Shown here piece by piece: positions 15,707 to 23,065 of a DNA stretch of 30,582 nt (the stretch's first letter is position 1; each line of letters starts with the position of its first letter). The translations under genes were made by a program, and so were the position numbers. The notes beneath the pieces are model-generated. The model was not told the DNA's origin, did not search any database, and saw only the letters and a program-made list of their open reading frames with translations. Source of the DNA: Gelidibacter sp035515035 (GTDB taxonomy: Bacteria; Bacteroidota; Bacteroidia; Flavobacteriales; Flavobacteriaceae); NCBI RefSeq assembly GCF_035515035.1, contig NZ_DATJCA010000077.1:1-30582 (forward strand), given 5' to 3'.

Positions 15707-16744
15707 ATGCAATTAGAAGAAAAAATATGGTTTTGGGGATTAATGGTCATCCCATTGATCGTTCTTATATTTTTGTTACTGCAATGGTGGAAAATCCGTA
15801 TGCAGCGCAAATTTGCGAGCAAACCTTTATTAAAAAGATTAAGCCCTAATACCTCCATCTTCAAATCTATTTTGAAAGTTGTGGTGCTATCTTTGGCTTT
15901 TGCCTGTTTAGTCTTGGCTTTAGTCAACCCAAAAGTTGGCACAAAACTTGAAACAGTCAAGCGTGAAGGCGTTGATATCGTGTTTGCCGTTGACGTATCA
16001 AAAAGTATGTTGGCAGAGGATATCGCTCCGAATCGTCTGGAGAAATCAAAACAATTGGTCACCCAAATCATTAATAATTTGGCGAGCGACCGTGTCGGCA
16101 TCATCGCGTATGCTGGAAAAGCTTTCCCGCAATTGCCAATAACAACAGACTATGGTTCAGCAAAAATGTTCCTGCAGAGTATGAATACTGACATGCTTTC
16201 ATCTCAAGGTACTGCTATCCATGAAGCAATTGAACTTGCAAAAGATTATTATGATGATGACCAAGATACTAATCGCGTTCTCATAATTATTTCTGATGGT
16301 GAAGATCATGGCGATTTGGCAACACAAGCAGCGCGTGAAGCCTTTGATAAAGGCATCCGAATTTTCACCATAGGGGTAGGAGATGTAAAAGGTGGTCCCA
16401 TCCCAGAAAAACGAAATGGCATCATTGTCAACTACAAAAAGGATAGACAAGGTGAAACCGTCATTACCCGTTTGGATGAAAGCACATTAAAAAGTATTGC
16501 CCAAGAGGCCCATGGTTCTTATATCAACGGAAGAAACACTACGGAAGTGGTAGAGCACATTCGCGATATTTTGAACAAAATGGACAAAACTGAATTTGAA
16601 GCCAAACAATTTGCAGATTTTGAATCGCAATTCCAATGGTTTTTAGGTGCGGCTATTTTTTTCCTGATGATTGATATTTTGCTACTTGAAAGACGTACCT
16701 CATGGTTAAAACGTTTGAATTTATTTAACGAAAACGCGGCATAA
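15707..16744 (+). CDS. batB: BatB, von Willebrand factor A domain membrane protein
   Basis: 345 residues, with the same design as BatA: N-terminal helices (about 8-27 and 55-73), a VWA domain with MIDAS residues DVSKS (96-100), Thr in GTAIHEAIEL and Asp in IISDGEDHGD, and a C-terminal helix near FQWFLGAAIFFLMIDILLL. BatA and BatB share the run DVS-x-SMLA-x-D-x3-PNRLE-x2-K, which shows an ancient tandem duplication. They are thought to form a complex addressed by the MoxR ATPase. It is separated from batA by 69 bases that hold a short simple-repeat spacer. The spacing to batC is 150 bases with nothing notable. Confidence 0.92.
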   Translation: MQLEEKIWFWGLMVIPLIVLIFLLLQWWKIRMQRKFASKPLLKRLSPNTSIFKSILKVVVLSLAFACLVLALVNPKVGTKLETVKREGVDIVFAVDVSKSMLAEDIAPNRLEKSKQLVTQIINNLASDRVGIIAYAGKAFPQLPITTDYGSAKMFLQSMNTDMLSSQGTAIHEAIELAKDYYDDDQDTNRVLIIISDGEDHGDLATQAAREAFDKGIRIFTIGVGDVKGGPIPEKRNGIIVNYKKDRQGETVITRLDESTLKSIAQEAHGSYINGRNTTEVVEHIRDILNKMDKTEFEAKQFADFESQFQWFLGAAIFFLMIDILLLERRTSWLKRLNLFNENAA

Positions 16745-16894
16745 CTTTAAGAAAACATTATAATATTGCTACCAATAGTTTTTTTAGATTTATGAACTGT
16801 TTAAAAATGAGGAAGATAAATTATGATTTTGATTGAATTGAACTTCTGACGCTCAAAGCCATCAGTTTAAAAAAAGTTCAAATGACCTAGATAA

Positions 16895-17704
16895 ATGAAA
16901 AACCTAACACTTCTATTAGTATTTTTTACATGCTTCGGCTTTTCTCAGGATAAGGAGAACGACAAGGAACAATTACTGGCAGCAAAGAAAGCGAACGATT
17001 TGGTTTATGAAGCCAATGCGTTAATGGATGAGAATAACTTCATTTCTGCAGAAAAAGAATATCGAAAAGCCATTTCCAAACAACCTTCGTCTGTAGCAGG
17101 AACCTATAATTTAGGAAATTCCTATTTTAAGAAAGGAAACTACGAAGAAGCCCTTTATAGACAACAACAAGCGGCTAAAAACGCCACCGAAAAATCACAA
17201 AAACATAAGGCATTCCATAATATCGGAAATATCCTAATGAAAAATAAACAATGTAAAGATGCTGTTGAAGCCTATAAAAATGCTTTAAGGAATGATCCCA
17301 CTGACGATGAAACCCGTTACAATCTTGGCCTAGCAAAAGAATGTGCTGAGCAACAAAAGGATGATCAACCGGACGAAAATCAGGATAAAGACAAGGACAA
17401 ACAGGACGAAAACAAAGATCAAGACAATCAGGATAAGGATAATCAAGATCAGGATAACAAAGAAAATAAAGACGATCCAGGTGATCAGGACAAGAAAGAA
17501 GGTGACGATAAGAAAGATGAGGATAAGCCAAAAGAGGAAAAGGAAGATAAAAATCAAGAACAAAAACCTCAACCTGGAAAATTATCCCCGCAACAAATAA
17601 AGAACTTATTGGAGGCCATGAACAATCAAGAACAGAAAGTTCAGGAAAAAATGAATGCCGATAAACAAAAAGGGGTTAAAGTACAAACGGAAAAAGACTG
17701 GTAG
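16895..17704 (+). CDS. batC: BatC, TPR protein with charged low-complexity tail
   Basis: 269 residues. A signal peptide ends at about FSQ (18). TPR units span about 30-145 (YEANALMDENNFISAEKEYR, AGTYNLGNSYFKKGNYEEAL, AFHNIGNILMKNKQCKDAVE, ETRYNLGLAKEC). Residues about 150-225 consist almost wholly of Asp, Lys, Gln, Asn and Glu. A conserved C-terminus, LSPQQIKNLLEAMNNQEQ and KGVKVQTEKDW, follows. The low-complexity part is encoded by a purine-rich stretch at about 17345-17570. The TPRs probably dock other Bat proteins in the periplasm; the charged linker may be a flexible spacer. This layout is typical of BatC. Confidence 0.88.
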   Translation: MKNLTLLLVFFTCFGFSQDKENDKEQLLAAKKANDLVYEANALMDENNFISAEKEYRKAISKQPSSVAGTYNLGNSYFKKGNYEEALYRQQQAAKNATEKSQKHKAFHNIGNILMKNKQCKDAVEAYKNALRNDPTDDETRYNLGLAKECAEQQKDDQPDENQDKDKDKQDENKDQDNQDKDNQDQDNKENKDDPGDQDKKEGDDKKDEDKPKEEKEDKNQEQKPQPGKLSPQQIKNLLEAMNNQEQKVQEKMNADKQKGVKVQTEKDW

Positions 17705-17723
17705 AAAGAGTTTAGATTTTTGA

Positions 17724-17737
17724 ATAACGATTATCGA
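17724..17737. repeat. Left TCGTTAA-type heptads, inverted orientation
   Basis: ATAACGA TTATCGA. On the other strand these read TCGATAA TCGTTAT, variants of the heptad in the array at 18121-18148 but oriented the opposite way. They sit 19 bases before the four-helix-bundle gene. Confidence 0.6.
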
Positions 17738-17756
17738 ATTATGATATAAGATTGAT

Positions 17757-18134
17757 ATGACGACAAATGATTTAGAAGAACGCGTTATTGATTTTGCAGT
17801 GCTCATTGTAGACATCGTTGAAGAAATCAAAAATAATTATGCCGGCAATTATTATGGGAATCAATTGATTAGATCCTCTGGCTCACCCGCTCTAAATTAT
17901 GGTGAAGCGAGAAGTGCTGAATCCCATAAAGATTTTGTTCACAAAATGGGCATCTGTTTAAAGGAGTTGAGAGAAAGTCACAACTATTTGAAAATAATCT
18001 TTCGTGCCAACTTGTATATTGGAGATAAGCAAAACATCTTAAAGGTTTTAGATGAGAATAATCAACTTATTTCAATTGTCGTCGCAAGTATTAAAACCTC
18101 TAAAAACAACAATTTAAAAATCGTTAATCGTTAA
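17757..18134 (+). CDS. Four-helix-bundle protein (S23 / 23S rRNA-intervening-sequence protein, Avd-like)
   Basis: A protein of 125 residues. The S23/TIGR02436 pattern is clear: LEERVIDFAVLIVDIVEEI, YGNQLIRSSGSPALNYGEARSAES followed by HKDFVHKMGICLKELRESHNYL. The family was first found inside 23S rRNA intervening sequences and is structurally related to the Avd accessory protein of diversity-generating retroelements; no reverse transcriptase is near here. It splits batC from batD and has nothing in common with the Bat proteins. The last four residues and the stop are read from a TCGTTAA heptad array. The function is unknown; the context suggests a small inserted unit rather than a bat component. 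Confidence 0.88.
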   Translation: MTTNDLEERVIDFAVLIVDIVEEIKNNYAGNYYGNQLIRSSGSPALNYGEARSAESHKDFVHKMGICLKELRESHNYLKIIFRANLYIGDKQNILKVLDENNQLISIVVASIKTSKNNNLKIVNR

Positions 18135-18148
18135 TCGTTGTTCGTTAA
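18121..18148. repeat. Four TCGTTAA heptad tandem repeats
   Basis: TCGTTAA, TCGTTAA, TCGTTGT, TCGTTAA in direct succession. The stop codon of the four-helix-bundle gene lies inside. Heptads of opposite orientation lie at 17724-17737, so the gene is bracketed by inverted arrays. Confidence 0.9.
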
Positions 18149-18163
18149 TTTTTATTTATTTCA

Positions 18164-19939
18164 ATGAAATTAAAAGCATACATATCATTATTTTTAATTG
18201 TAGCAAGTACAAGCATAGTTGCTGCCCAAGTAAAGTTTGAGGCCAAAGTAAGCAAGACTAAACTTGGCATCAATGAGCGTTTACGTGTGGATTTTGAAAT
18301 GAACACGGACGGTGACAATTTTAATCCCCCGTCGTTTAGTGATTTCACGATTGTTGGTGGTCCAAACCAGTCGGTGAGCCATTCCTGGATCAATGGTGTT
18401 CGCTCATTCACAAAGACCTACAGTTATTTTTTAGCGCCTAAAAAAACCGGAACCATTACCATCAATCAGGCCACCATTGAAATTGAAGGCGAGATTTATA
18501 AAACATCACCGGTAGCGGTTCAAATTACCTCTGCGGTCAGCACACCTAATGATCCCGACAATGCTGAAACTGTCGCAGATGATAACCTTCATCTCATTGC
18601 AGAAATATCAAAAGGAAATCCATATCTCAACGAAGCGGTGACTGTTGTTTATAAACTCTATGTTTCTGAAGATATCGGTGTCAGTACATTTAGAGAAATT
18701 GACAGCCCTAAATACAATGATTTTTGGAGTCAAAATATTGACCTCAAAGGAAATAAAATTCAAAATGTCCAATTTAAAGGCCGCCCTTATCGCTTTTTGG
18801 TCATCAAGCAAGTGGTTTTATATCCACAAAAATCAGGGAAATTGGAAATAGAACCTTTGACCTTGGATATAACGGTAGAAGTACCTAGTAATAGACGTGA
18901 CTTTTTTGGCGGACGAATGATGTCTCAAGTACATAAAACGGTTTCTGCAGGAAGCAAATCACTTCAAGTAAAAGCACTTCCGGAGAACGGAAAACCAGAA
19001 AATTTTACTGGTGCTGTGGGTTATTTCGATTTTAAGGTTACCACCTCCAAAACCGAATTGAATGCTACCGAGTCTTTGCAAGCACGTTTAGAAGTTAAAG
19101 GTACCGGCAACCTCAAATTGTTCCAATTGCCAAAATTAACCCTACCAAGTTCTTTAGAAGTTTATGAGCCAGAACACACTCAAAACATAAGAACTACTAT
19201 AGATGGCATGCAAGGTGGCATTGCAGATAGTTATACAATTGTTCCACAATTTAAAGGGAAATATCCAATTCCGAACGTGGACTTTTCATATTTCGATTTA
19301 AAAACTGAGTCGTATAAAACCGTTTCTTCAGGAGAATTGATGATCAACGTTCTTGAAGGGCCAACAAACAGTACACATACTGATAGTAATATCGCCACAG
19401 TTGGCGAAGGCAAACAACGTGTGATCATGAATAATGATCAGTTTGCATTTGTAAAAAGCGAAGCCAATCTTAAACCAATAACTTCTGAACCCTTTTTTAA
19501 CTCTTCGTGGTTTTGGAGTTCGTTTCTATTACCGCTCATGGCCATTCCGTTGGCAATGGTGTTCCGCAAGAAAAAAGCAGAGCGTCGCGCAGACGTCCAA
19601 GGAAACAAAATACGTAAAGCAGATAGGCTTGCAAGAAAATACTTGGGAGAAGCCAGAAAATCATTGGGTCAAAAAGAAGCTTTTTATATTGCGCTTGAAA
19701 AGGCACTTCACAATTATCTAAAGGCAAAACTGCATATTGAAACCAGCGATTTCAGTAAGGACCGGATTAAAGAATTACTGTTAAAGCGCCAAGTGGACGA
19801 ATCGGTGATTGACGAGTTTGTCACCATTTTGGACAGTTGTGAGTTGGCACGATATACACCATTTTCTGAAGTGACCATGCAACATGATTATGATAAGGCC
19901 GCCCAAACTATTTCAGTAATTGATAAACAGATTCGATAA
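18164..19939 (+). CDS. batD: BatD, oxygen-tolerance membrane protein
   Basis: 591 residues, of the BatD (oxygen tolerance) family. The signal peptide ends near VAAQ (about 22). A large periplasmic part of repeated beta-sandwich domains follows, with the typical N-terminal FEAKVSKTKLGINERLRVDF, then GPNQSVSHSWING and a later FTGAVGYFDFKV. One membrane helix lies at about 445-465 (SFLLPLMAIPLAMVF), followed by RKKKAERR and a cytoplasmic helical domain to the end, with ALHNYLKAKL and LDSCELARYTPFSE. It is presumed to bridge periplasmic substrates to the MoxR-VWA proteins. It is preceded by the heptad array of the inserted gene, only 15 bases upstream of the ATG. The stop is one base from the batE start. 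Confidence 0.9.
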   Translation: MKLKAYISLFLIVASTSIVAAQVKFEAKVSKTKLGINERLRVDFEMNTDGDNFNPPSFSDFTIVGGPNQSVSHSWINGVRSFTKTYSYFLAPKKTGTITINQATIEIEGEIYKTSPVAVQITSAVSTPNDPDNAETVADDNLHLIAEISKGNPYLNEAVTVVYKLYVSEDIGVSTFREIDSPKYNDFWSQNIDLKGNKIQNVQFKGRPYRFLVIKQVVLYPQKSGKLEIEPLTLDITVEVPSNRRDFFGGRMMSQVHKTVSAGSKSLQVKALPENGKPENFTGAVGYFDFKVTTSKTELNATESLQARLEVKGTGNLKLFQLPKLTLPSSLEVYEPEHTQNIRTTIDGMQGGIADSYTIVPQFKGKYPIPNVDFSYFDLKTESYKTVSSGELMINVLEGPTNSTHTDSNIATVGEGKQRVIMNNDQFAFVKSEANLKPITSEPFFNSSWFWSSFLLPLMAIPLAMVFRKKKAERRADVQGNKIRKADRLARKYLGEARKSLGQKEAFYIALEKALHNYLKAKLHIETSDFSKDRIKELLLKRQVDESVIDEFVTILDSCELARYTPFSEVTMQHDYDKAAQTISVIDKQIR

Positions 19940-19940
19940 G

Positions 19941-20690
19941 ATGAAGCATTTTATTTACATACTGGCTTTTTTGATGAGCAGCATAGGATTTAGTCAAAAT
20001 GAACAGCTTTTTGAACAGGCAAATGACTTGTATAATAAAGGCGATTTTGAAGAGGCCATTTCAAGATATCAAAGCATCATTGAGTCTGGTGAGCATTCTG
20101 CAGCCTTGTACTTTAATTTGGCGAATGCACATTATAAACTCAATCATATTGCACCAAGTATATATTATTATGAGAAGGCGTTGCTCTTAGCTCCCAATGA
20201 TAAAGAAATCCACAACAATATTGCATTTGCCCGAAATATGACCATAGATGCCATTGACAAAACTCCTGAACTAGGATTTGCTAAATTTTCAAAGAGCGTC
20301 ACCAATTGGCTCACTTTTGATAATTGGGCGAAGTTATCCATCCTCTTGATGGTCCTTTTTGTGGTGTTCTATCTCATCTATTATTTCAGCTATAGTTCTA
20401 TAAAAAAGCGATTGACGTTCATTGCTGCAATGACATCTTTAATTCTTGCCTGCTCCGCGGTAGCTTTGGCCTTTAACAATTACCATCTCGTGGAAAATGA
20501 CCAACCTGCCATTGTTTTTGCTAAAGAGAGTCAGGTGAAAAGTGAACCCAATCTAAGAAGTTCTGAATCTTTTAAACTTCATGAAGGCACTAAGGTGCAA
20601 ATTCTGGATACGGTCAATAATTGGAAAAAAATTCAATTGGCCGACGGTAAAATGGGTTGGATTCCTGCCGAAGCCATTAAAGCGCTTTAA
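19941..20690 (+). CDS. batE: BatE, TPR and SH3-domain membrane protein
   Basis: 249 residues. The signal peptide ends near GFSQ (about 18). TPR repeats lie at about 20-90 (EQANDLYNKGDFEEAISRYQ, AALYFNLANAHYKLNHIAPS, YYEKALLLAPNDKE). Two membrane helices lie at about 130-150 and 160-180. A C-terminal bacterial SH3-like domain follows, with VKSEPNLRSSESFKLHEGTKV and WKKIQLADGKMGWIPAEAIKAL. This order is typical of BatE, the last gene of the operon. The ATG at 19941 is chosen; the TTG at 19920 would overlap batD without gain. No clear terminator is seen after it. Confidence 0.9.
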   Translation: MKHFIYILAFLMSSIGFSQNEQLFEQANDLYNKGDFEEAISRYQSIIESGEHSAALYFNLANAHYKLNHIAPSIYYYEKALLLAPNDKEIHNNIAFARNMTIDAIDKTPELGFAKFSKSVTNWLTFDNWAKLSILLMVLFVVFYLIYYFSYSSIKKRLTFIAAMTSLILACSAVALAFNNYHLVENDQPAIVFAKESQVKSEPNLRSSESFKLHEGTKVQILDTVNNWKKIQLADGKMGWIPAEAIKAL

Positions 20691-21006
20691 ATTTTTGTGA
20701 GTCAATTGCTGATGATATTTACTCAACAAATTCAATTGTGAATCCATTCAGCATATAACTTCATTACTTTATATTCTTAAGATTCATTTTAGTGTTAATT
20801 TATATATTAATCGTGACACTCCTTGCAGAGGGATTTTAGCCATATCTGATTGTTCTATAGGAATTCAGTAATAATTTATGGTCTTTCCATTTACCCAGGA
20901 GCTTTTATATTATTCCATAATTGATTCAAAAAACTCAATTTATCACTACTTTTAATGCATCAATTCCATACACAAATAGGAATGAATAAGATAAGGCACA
21001 AATAAG
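20691..21006. other. AT-rich spacer between batE and the carbonic anhydrase gene
   Basis: 316 bases without a gene, repeat or convincing hairpin. No exact TAnnTTTG box was found upstream of the carbonic anhydrase ATG, so its promoter is not placed. Confidence 0.6.
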
Positions 21007-21633
21007 ATGGATTTAAATAAAGTATTTGAAAACAATAAAAATTGGATCAAAGAAAGACTTTCTGCCGACCCAAATTTTTTTGAAAGTTTAAGCAAGGGTC
21101 AAAACCCAGAGTTACTGTTTATTGGCTGTTCAGACAGTCGGGTTGCAGCAGAAGAATTGATGGGATTAGGTCCGGGAGAGGTTTTTGTACATCGCAATAT
21201 TGCAAACATGGTCATTAGCATTGACCTAAATGTTATGTCTGTGGTTAATTATGCGGTCAATCAGTTACAAGTTAAGGATGTGATCGTTTGTGGTCATTAT
21301 GCTTGTGGTGGTGTTAAAGCGGCAATGCAATCAGAGGACTTGGGGATATTAAATCCGTGGCTTCGTAATATACGTGATGTCTATCGCATCCATCGCAATA
21401 AACTCAATGCTATTACAGATGAAGAGAAACGATATGACCGATTGGTAGAACTCAACGTTCAGGAACAATGTGTCAATCTGATAAAAACCGCGGCCGTCCA
21501 AAAGGCAAATAGGGATCGGGGTTTAAAAGTACACGGTTGGGTATTTGATGTAAAGACAGGGAAGTTGATCGATTTGAAAATCGATTTTGATAAATACCTG
21601 AGTAAGATTATGGAGATTTATCATTTGGAATAA
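21007..21633 (+). CDS. can: Beta-class carbonic anhydrase
   Basis: A 208-residue zinc enzyme that interconverts CO2 and bicarbonate in the cytoplasm. The zinc ligands are Cys41 (in CSDSR), His97 and Cys100 (in GHYACGGV), with the Asp43-Arg45 dyad intact. GEVFVHRNIANMV matches the conserved dimer segment. Full length for the family. It is a single gene, with a weak hairpin downstream, convergent with the CvpA gene. Confidence 0.95.
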   Translation: MDLNKVFENNKNWIKERLSADPNFFESLSKGQNPELLFIGCSDSRVAAEELMGLGPGEVFVHRNIANMVISIDLNVMSVVNYAVNQLQVKDVIVCGHYACGGVKAAMQSEDLGILNPWLRNIRDVYRIHRNKLNAITDEEKRYDRLVELNVQEQCVNLIKTAAVQKANRDRGLKVHGWVFDVKTGKLIDLKIDFDKYLSKIMEIYHLE

Positions 21634-21644
21634 CATTTGAAGAC

Positions 21645-21680
21645 CGCTCCTTTTTTAATTGGAGCGAGTTTCTTTCCTTT
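21645..21680. terminator. Weak hairpin between convergent genes
   Basis: CGCTCC (21645-21650) and GGAGCG (21661-21666) form a six-bp stem around a T-rich loop, followed by a T-rich tail. It lies between the two convergent stops. The short stem and large loop make this only a candidate. Confidence 0.35.
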
Positions 21681-21701
21681 TATTCATCCAAATTCGCTCA
21701 A

Positions 21702-22256
21702 TCAGATGGGGTCTGAAGCGTTTTGATCTGCTTCAAAAATAGCATCCTCTTTCAAGTTTTGTTCAAACTCCTTTTTCTTTTCCAAAATAATCGGAAAAAT
21801 CATCGGCATTAAGGATTTTACAGGATTATAGAGTGTAGAATCATCTATATTCTGCTTATCAGTCATTGGCATGGCACGAGTGAAACTATCGTAAATATTG
21901 AGCACCACACTCAGGATCAGTGCCATTTTTAAGGCACCAAAAAGAGCACCCAGAAGTTTATTAACAATTCCCAATGCAGCAAAATCAGCTAGTTTTGTCA
22001 AAGCTTTTCCTGCCAATGCTATCGCCAGCACAATAATGAGGAAGGTTACCGCAAATGCAATAATTTCGACGGTGTTCTCATTCCAATCTGATTTTTCATC
22101 AATAAATGTGGCGGCGTAACTACTAAAATGAATGGCACCATAAACGCCAGCTATCAAAGCAACAAGGGAAGCAATTTCTACAAAAAACCCTTTCAGCAAT
22201 CCGCGTACCAATCCGAAAATAATGAGAGCTACTAAAACGATATCCAAAACACTCAT
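21702..22256 (-). CDS. CvpA family membrane protein
   Basis: 184 residues. Four hydrophobic segments: about 4-20, 27-45, 64-85 and 100-120. The CvpA pattern DIVLVALIIFGLVRGLLKGF followed by IASLVALIAG is clear at the N-terminus. The C-terminal 45 residues are charged and probably cytoplasmic. CvpA in E. coli was named for colicin V production, but the general role is not known; envelope maintenance is proposed. An exact TACGTTTG box lies upstream. Confidence 0.9.
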   Translation of the reverse strand: MSVLDIVLVALIIFGLVRGLLKGFFVEIASLVALIAGVYGAIHFSSYAATFIDEKSDWNENTVEIIAFAVTFLIIVLAIALAGKALTKLADFAALGIVNKLLGALFGALKMALILSVVLNIYDSFTRAMPMTDKQNIDDSTLYNPVKSLMPMIFPIILEKKKEFEQNLKEDAIFEADQNASDPI

Positions 22257-22273
22257 AAGCTATTGTATTTTAG

Positions 22274-22281
22274 CAAACGTA
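22274..22281 (-). promoter_or_regulatory. -7 box TACGTTTG for the CvpA gene
   Basis: An exact match to TAnnTTTG on the minus strand, 18 bases before the ATG at 22256. No -33 TTG is seen at 19-21 bases. Confidence 0.55.
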
Positions 22282-22321
22282 CATAAATTTCATATTTTTA
22301 GACTTATAAATTCTAAACAGA

Positions 22322-22474
22322 ATGCATAGTTTCTTAACTTTGCCCAGAAGTTTTAAGTTGAAAGATTACCAATCAACCAAAAACTGTCGCTACTATGTAG
22401 TTACCGACAAAATTGAACTTGATGCTGAGATGAAAATTAAATTCATTTTTAAGTTCAATTGCAAGGCTCACTAA
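22322..22474 (+). CDS. Doubtful 50-residue open frame
   Basis: ATG at 22322 to TAA at 22474. The product would have 50 residues, with a basic, Phe-rich C-terminus (KFIFKFNCKAH) and no recognised motif. A promoter-like TAACTTTG box lies inside its first codons, which argues against it. Listed only because the stretch is otherwise empty. Confidence 0.15.
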   Translation: MHSFLTLPRSFKLKDYQSTKNCRYYVVTDKIELDAEMKIKFIFKFNCKAH

Positions 22475-22478
22475 AAAA

Positions 22479-22522
22479 ATTCCTGCCTTTACTTTGACAA
22501 ACTCGGTAACCACGCAGGAAAT
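22479..22522. repeat. Dispersed palindromic element with enlarged loop
   Basis: Left arm ATTCCTGC (22479-22486) and right arm GCAGGAAAT (22514-22522) are those of the dispersed palindrome, but 27 bases lie between them instead of a few. It looks like a palindrome whose centre was expanded or replaced. Confidence 0.6.
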
Positions 22523-22575
22523 TAAAATTGTCACAGCAATTAAGCTAACGGCAATGTAATTATTAACTAAAAAAG

Positions 22576-22594
22576 ATTCCTGTCTTCGCAGGAA
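22576..22594. repeat. Dispersed palindromic element just before a start codon
   Basis: ATTCCTGTCTTCGCAGGAA, close to the family pattern. Its AGGAA end lies six bases before the ATG at 22601 and could serve as the ribosome binding site. Confidence 0.8.
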
Positions 22595-22600
22595 GTGATC

Positions 22601-22957
22601 ATGTCAAGAGACGAACAATTAAAAAAACGCTGGGAGTTAGTTGTCAATAAACTTTCTACCCAATTCGCAGAAGGCGATATATTAGACCTGGATGCCATCA
22701 TCTATTTGATTGGGGTACAGGAACTGGGACAAATTCATAGAAAATTCAAAAAAGACCATAAATTAGATTTGATGCATATTGCCATTTGCCGATTGCTCGA
22801 ACCTTATGGTTATTACGAATTTGACTATTTTGATGAAGATAAATGGCCTCATTATATTGTAAAAGAACAACTTCCTCCATTAAAAGCTGGGGAACAAAGT
22901 GTTTTAATGAAGGAAGCCATTGTCAATTATTTTATTGAAACAGAATATATTAAATAA
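22601..22957 (+). CDS. Small conserved-looking protein, function unknown
   Basis: 118 residues, not recognised. It is soluble, with a charged N-terminus (MSRDEQLKKRWELVVNKL), a central IGVQELGQIHRKFKKDHKLDLMHIAICRLLEP and an aromatic, acidic segment GYYEFDYFDEDKWPHY. Codon use and composition look like a real gene. The ATG at 22601 is preferred over the GTG at 22595, which lies next to the palindrome. It precedes pheS in the same direction, but a repeat region and a promoter stand between them, so they are probably separate units. Confidence 0.75.
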   Translation: MSRDEQLKKRWELVVNKLSTQFAEGDILDLDAIIYLIGVQELGQIHRKFKKDHKLDLMHIAICRLLEPYGYYEFDYFDEDKWPHYIVKEQLPPLKAGEQSVLMKEAIVNYFIETEYIK

Positions 22958-22969
22958 TTTCATTTTCAG

Positions 22970-23023
22970 ACCTGTCAGGTTTTTAGGTGTTTTAATTTGA
23001 GGTTTTAAAAACCTTGTAGGTTT
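22970..23023. repeat. ACCTG-T-CAGGT type hairpin pair
   Basis: Two small palindromes, ACCTGTCAGGT (22970-22980) followed by a T run, and AAACCTTGTAGGTTT (23009-23023). Similar AACCTG/CAGGTT units are frequent between genes in this bacterial group. The first may act as a weak terminator of the gene at 22601. Confidence 0.5.
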
Positions 23024-23046
23024 CTACCCGAAAAACCTTAAATTTG
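23014..23046 (+). promoter_or_regulatory. pheS promoter
   Basis: TTG at 23014-23016 and an exact -7 box TAAATTTG at 23039-23046, with 22 bases between, close to the Bacteroidota optimum of 19-21. The ATG of pheS follows 19 bases after the box, so the leader is short and holds no T-box or attenuator. Confidence 0.6.
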
Positions 23047-23065
23047 CCATTCATTTTTTTGATTT

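Larger units (their letters stand above)
22257..22600. other. Spacer with CvpA promoter and two palindromic elements
   Basis: 344 bases. It holds the divergent CvpA promoter, a second exact -7 box TAACTTTG at 22335-22342 on the plus strand, a 50-codon open frame (22322-22474), and palindromic elements at 22479-22522 and 22576-22594. The TAACTTTG box could drive the small gene at 22601 through a long leader containing both palindromes. Confidence 0.6.

Noticed and set aside
17330..17572. Open frames on both strands across the BatC low-complexity part
   Set aside because: They are by-products of the purine-rich coding stretch; their products are repetitive and unlike any protein family.
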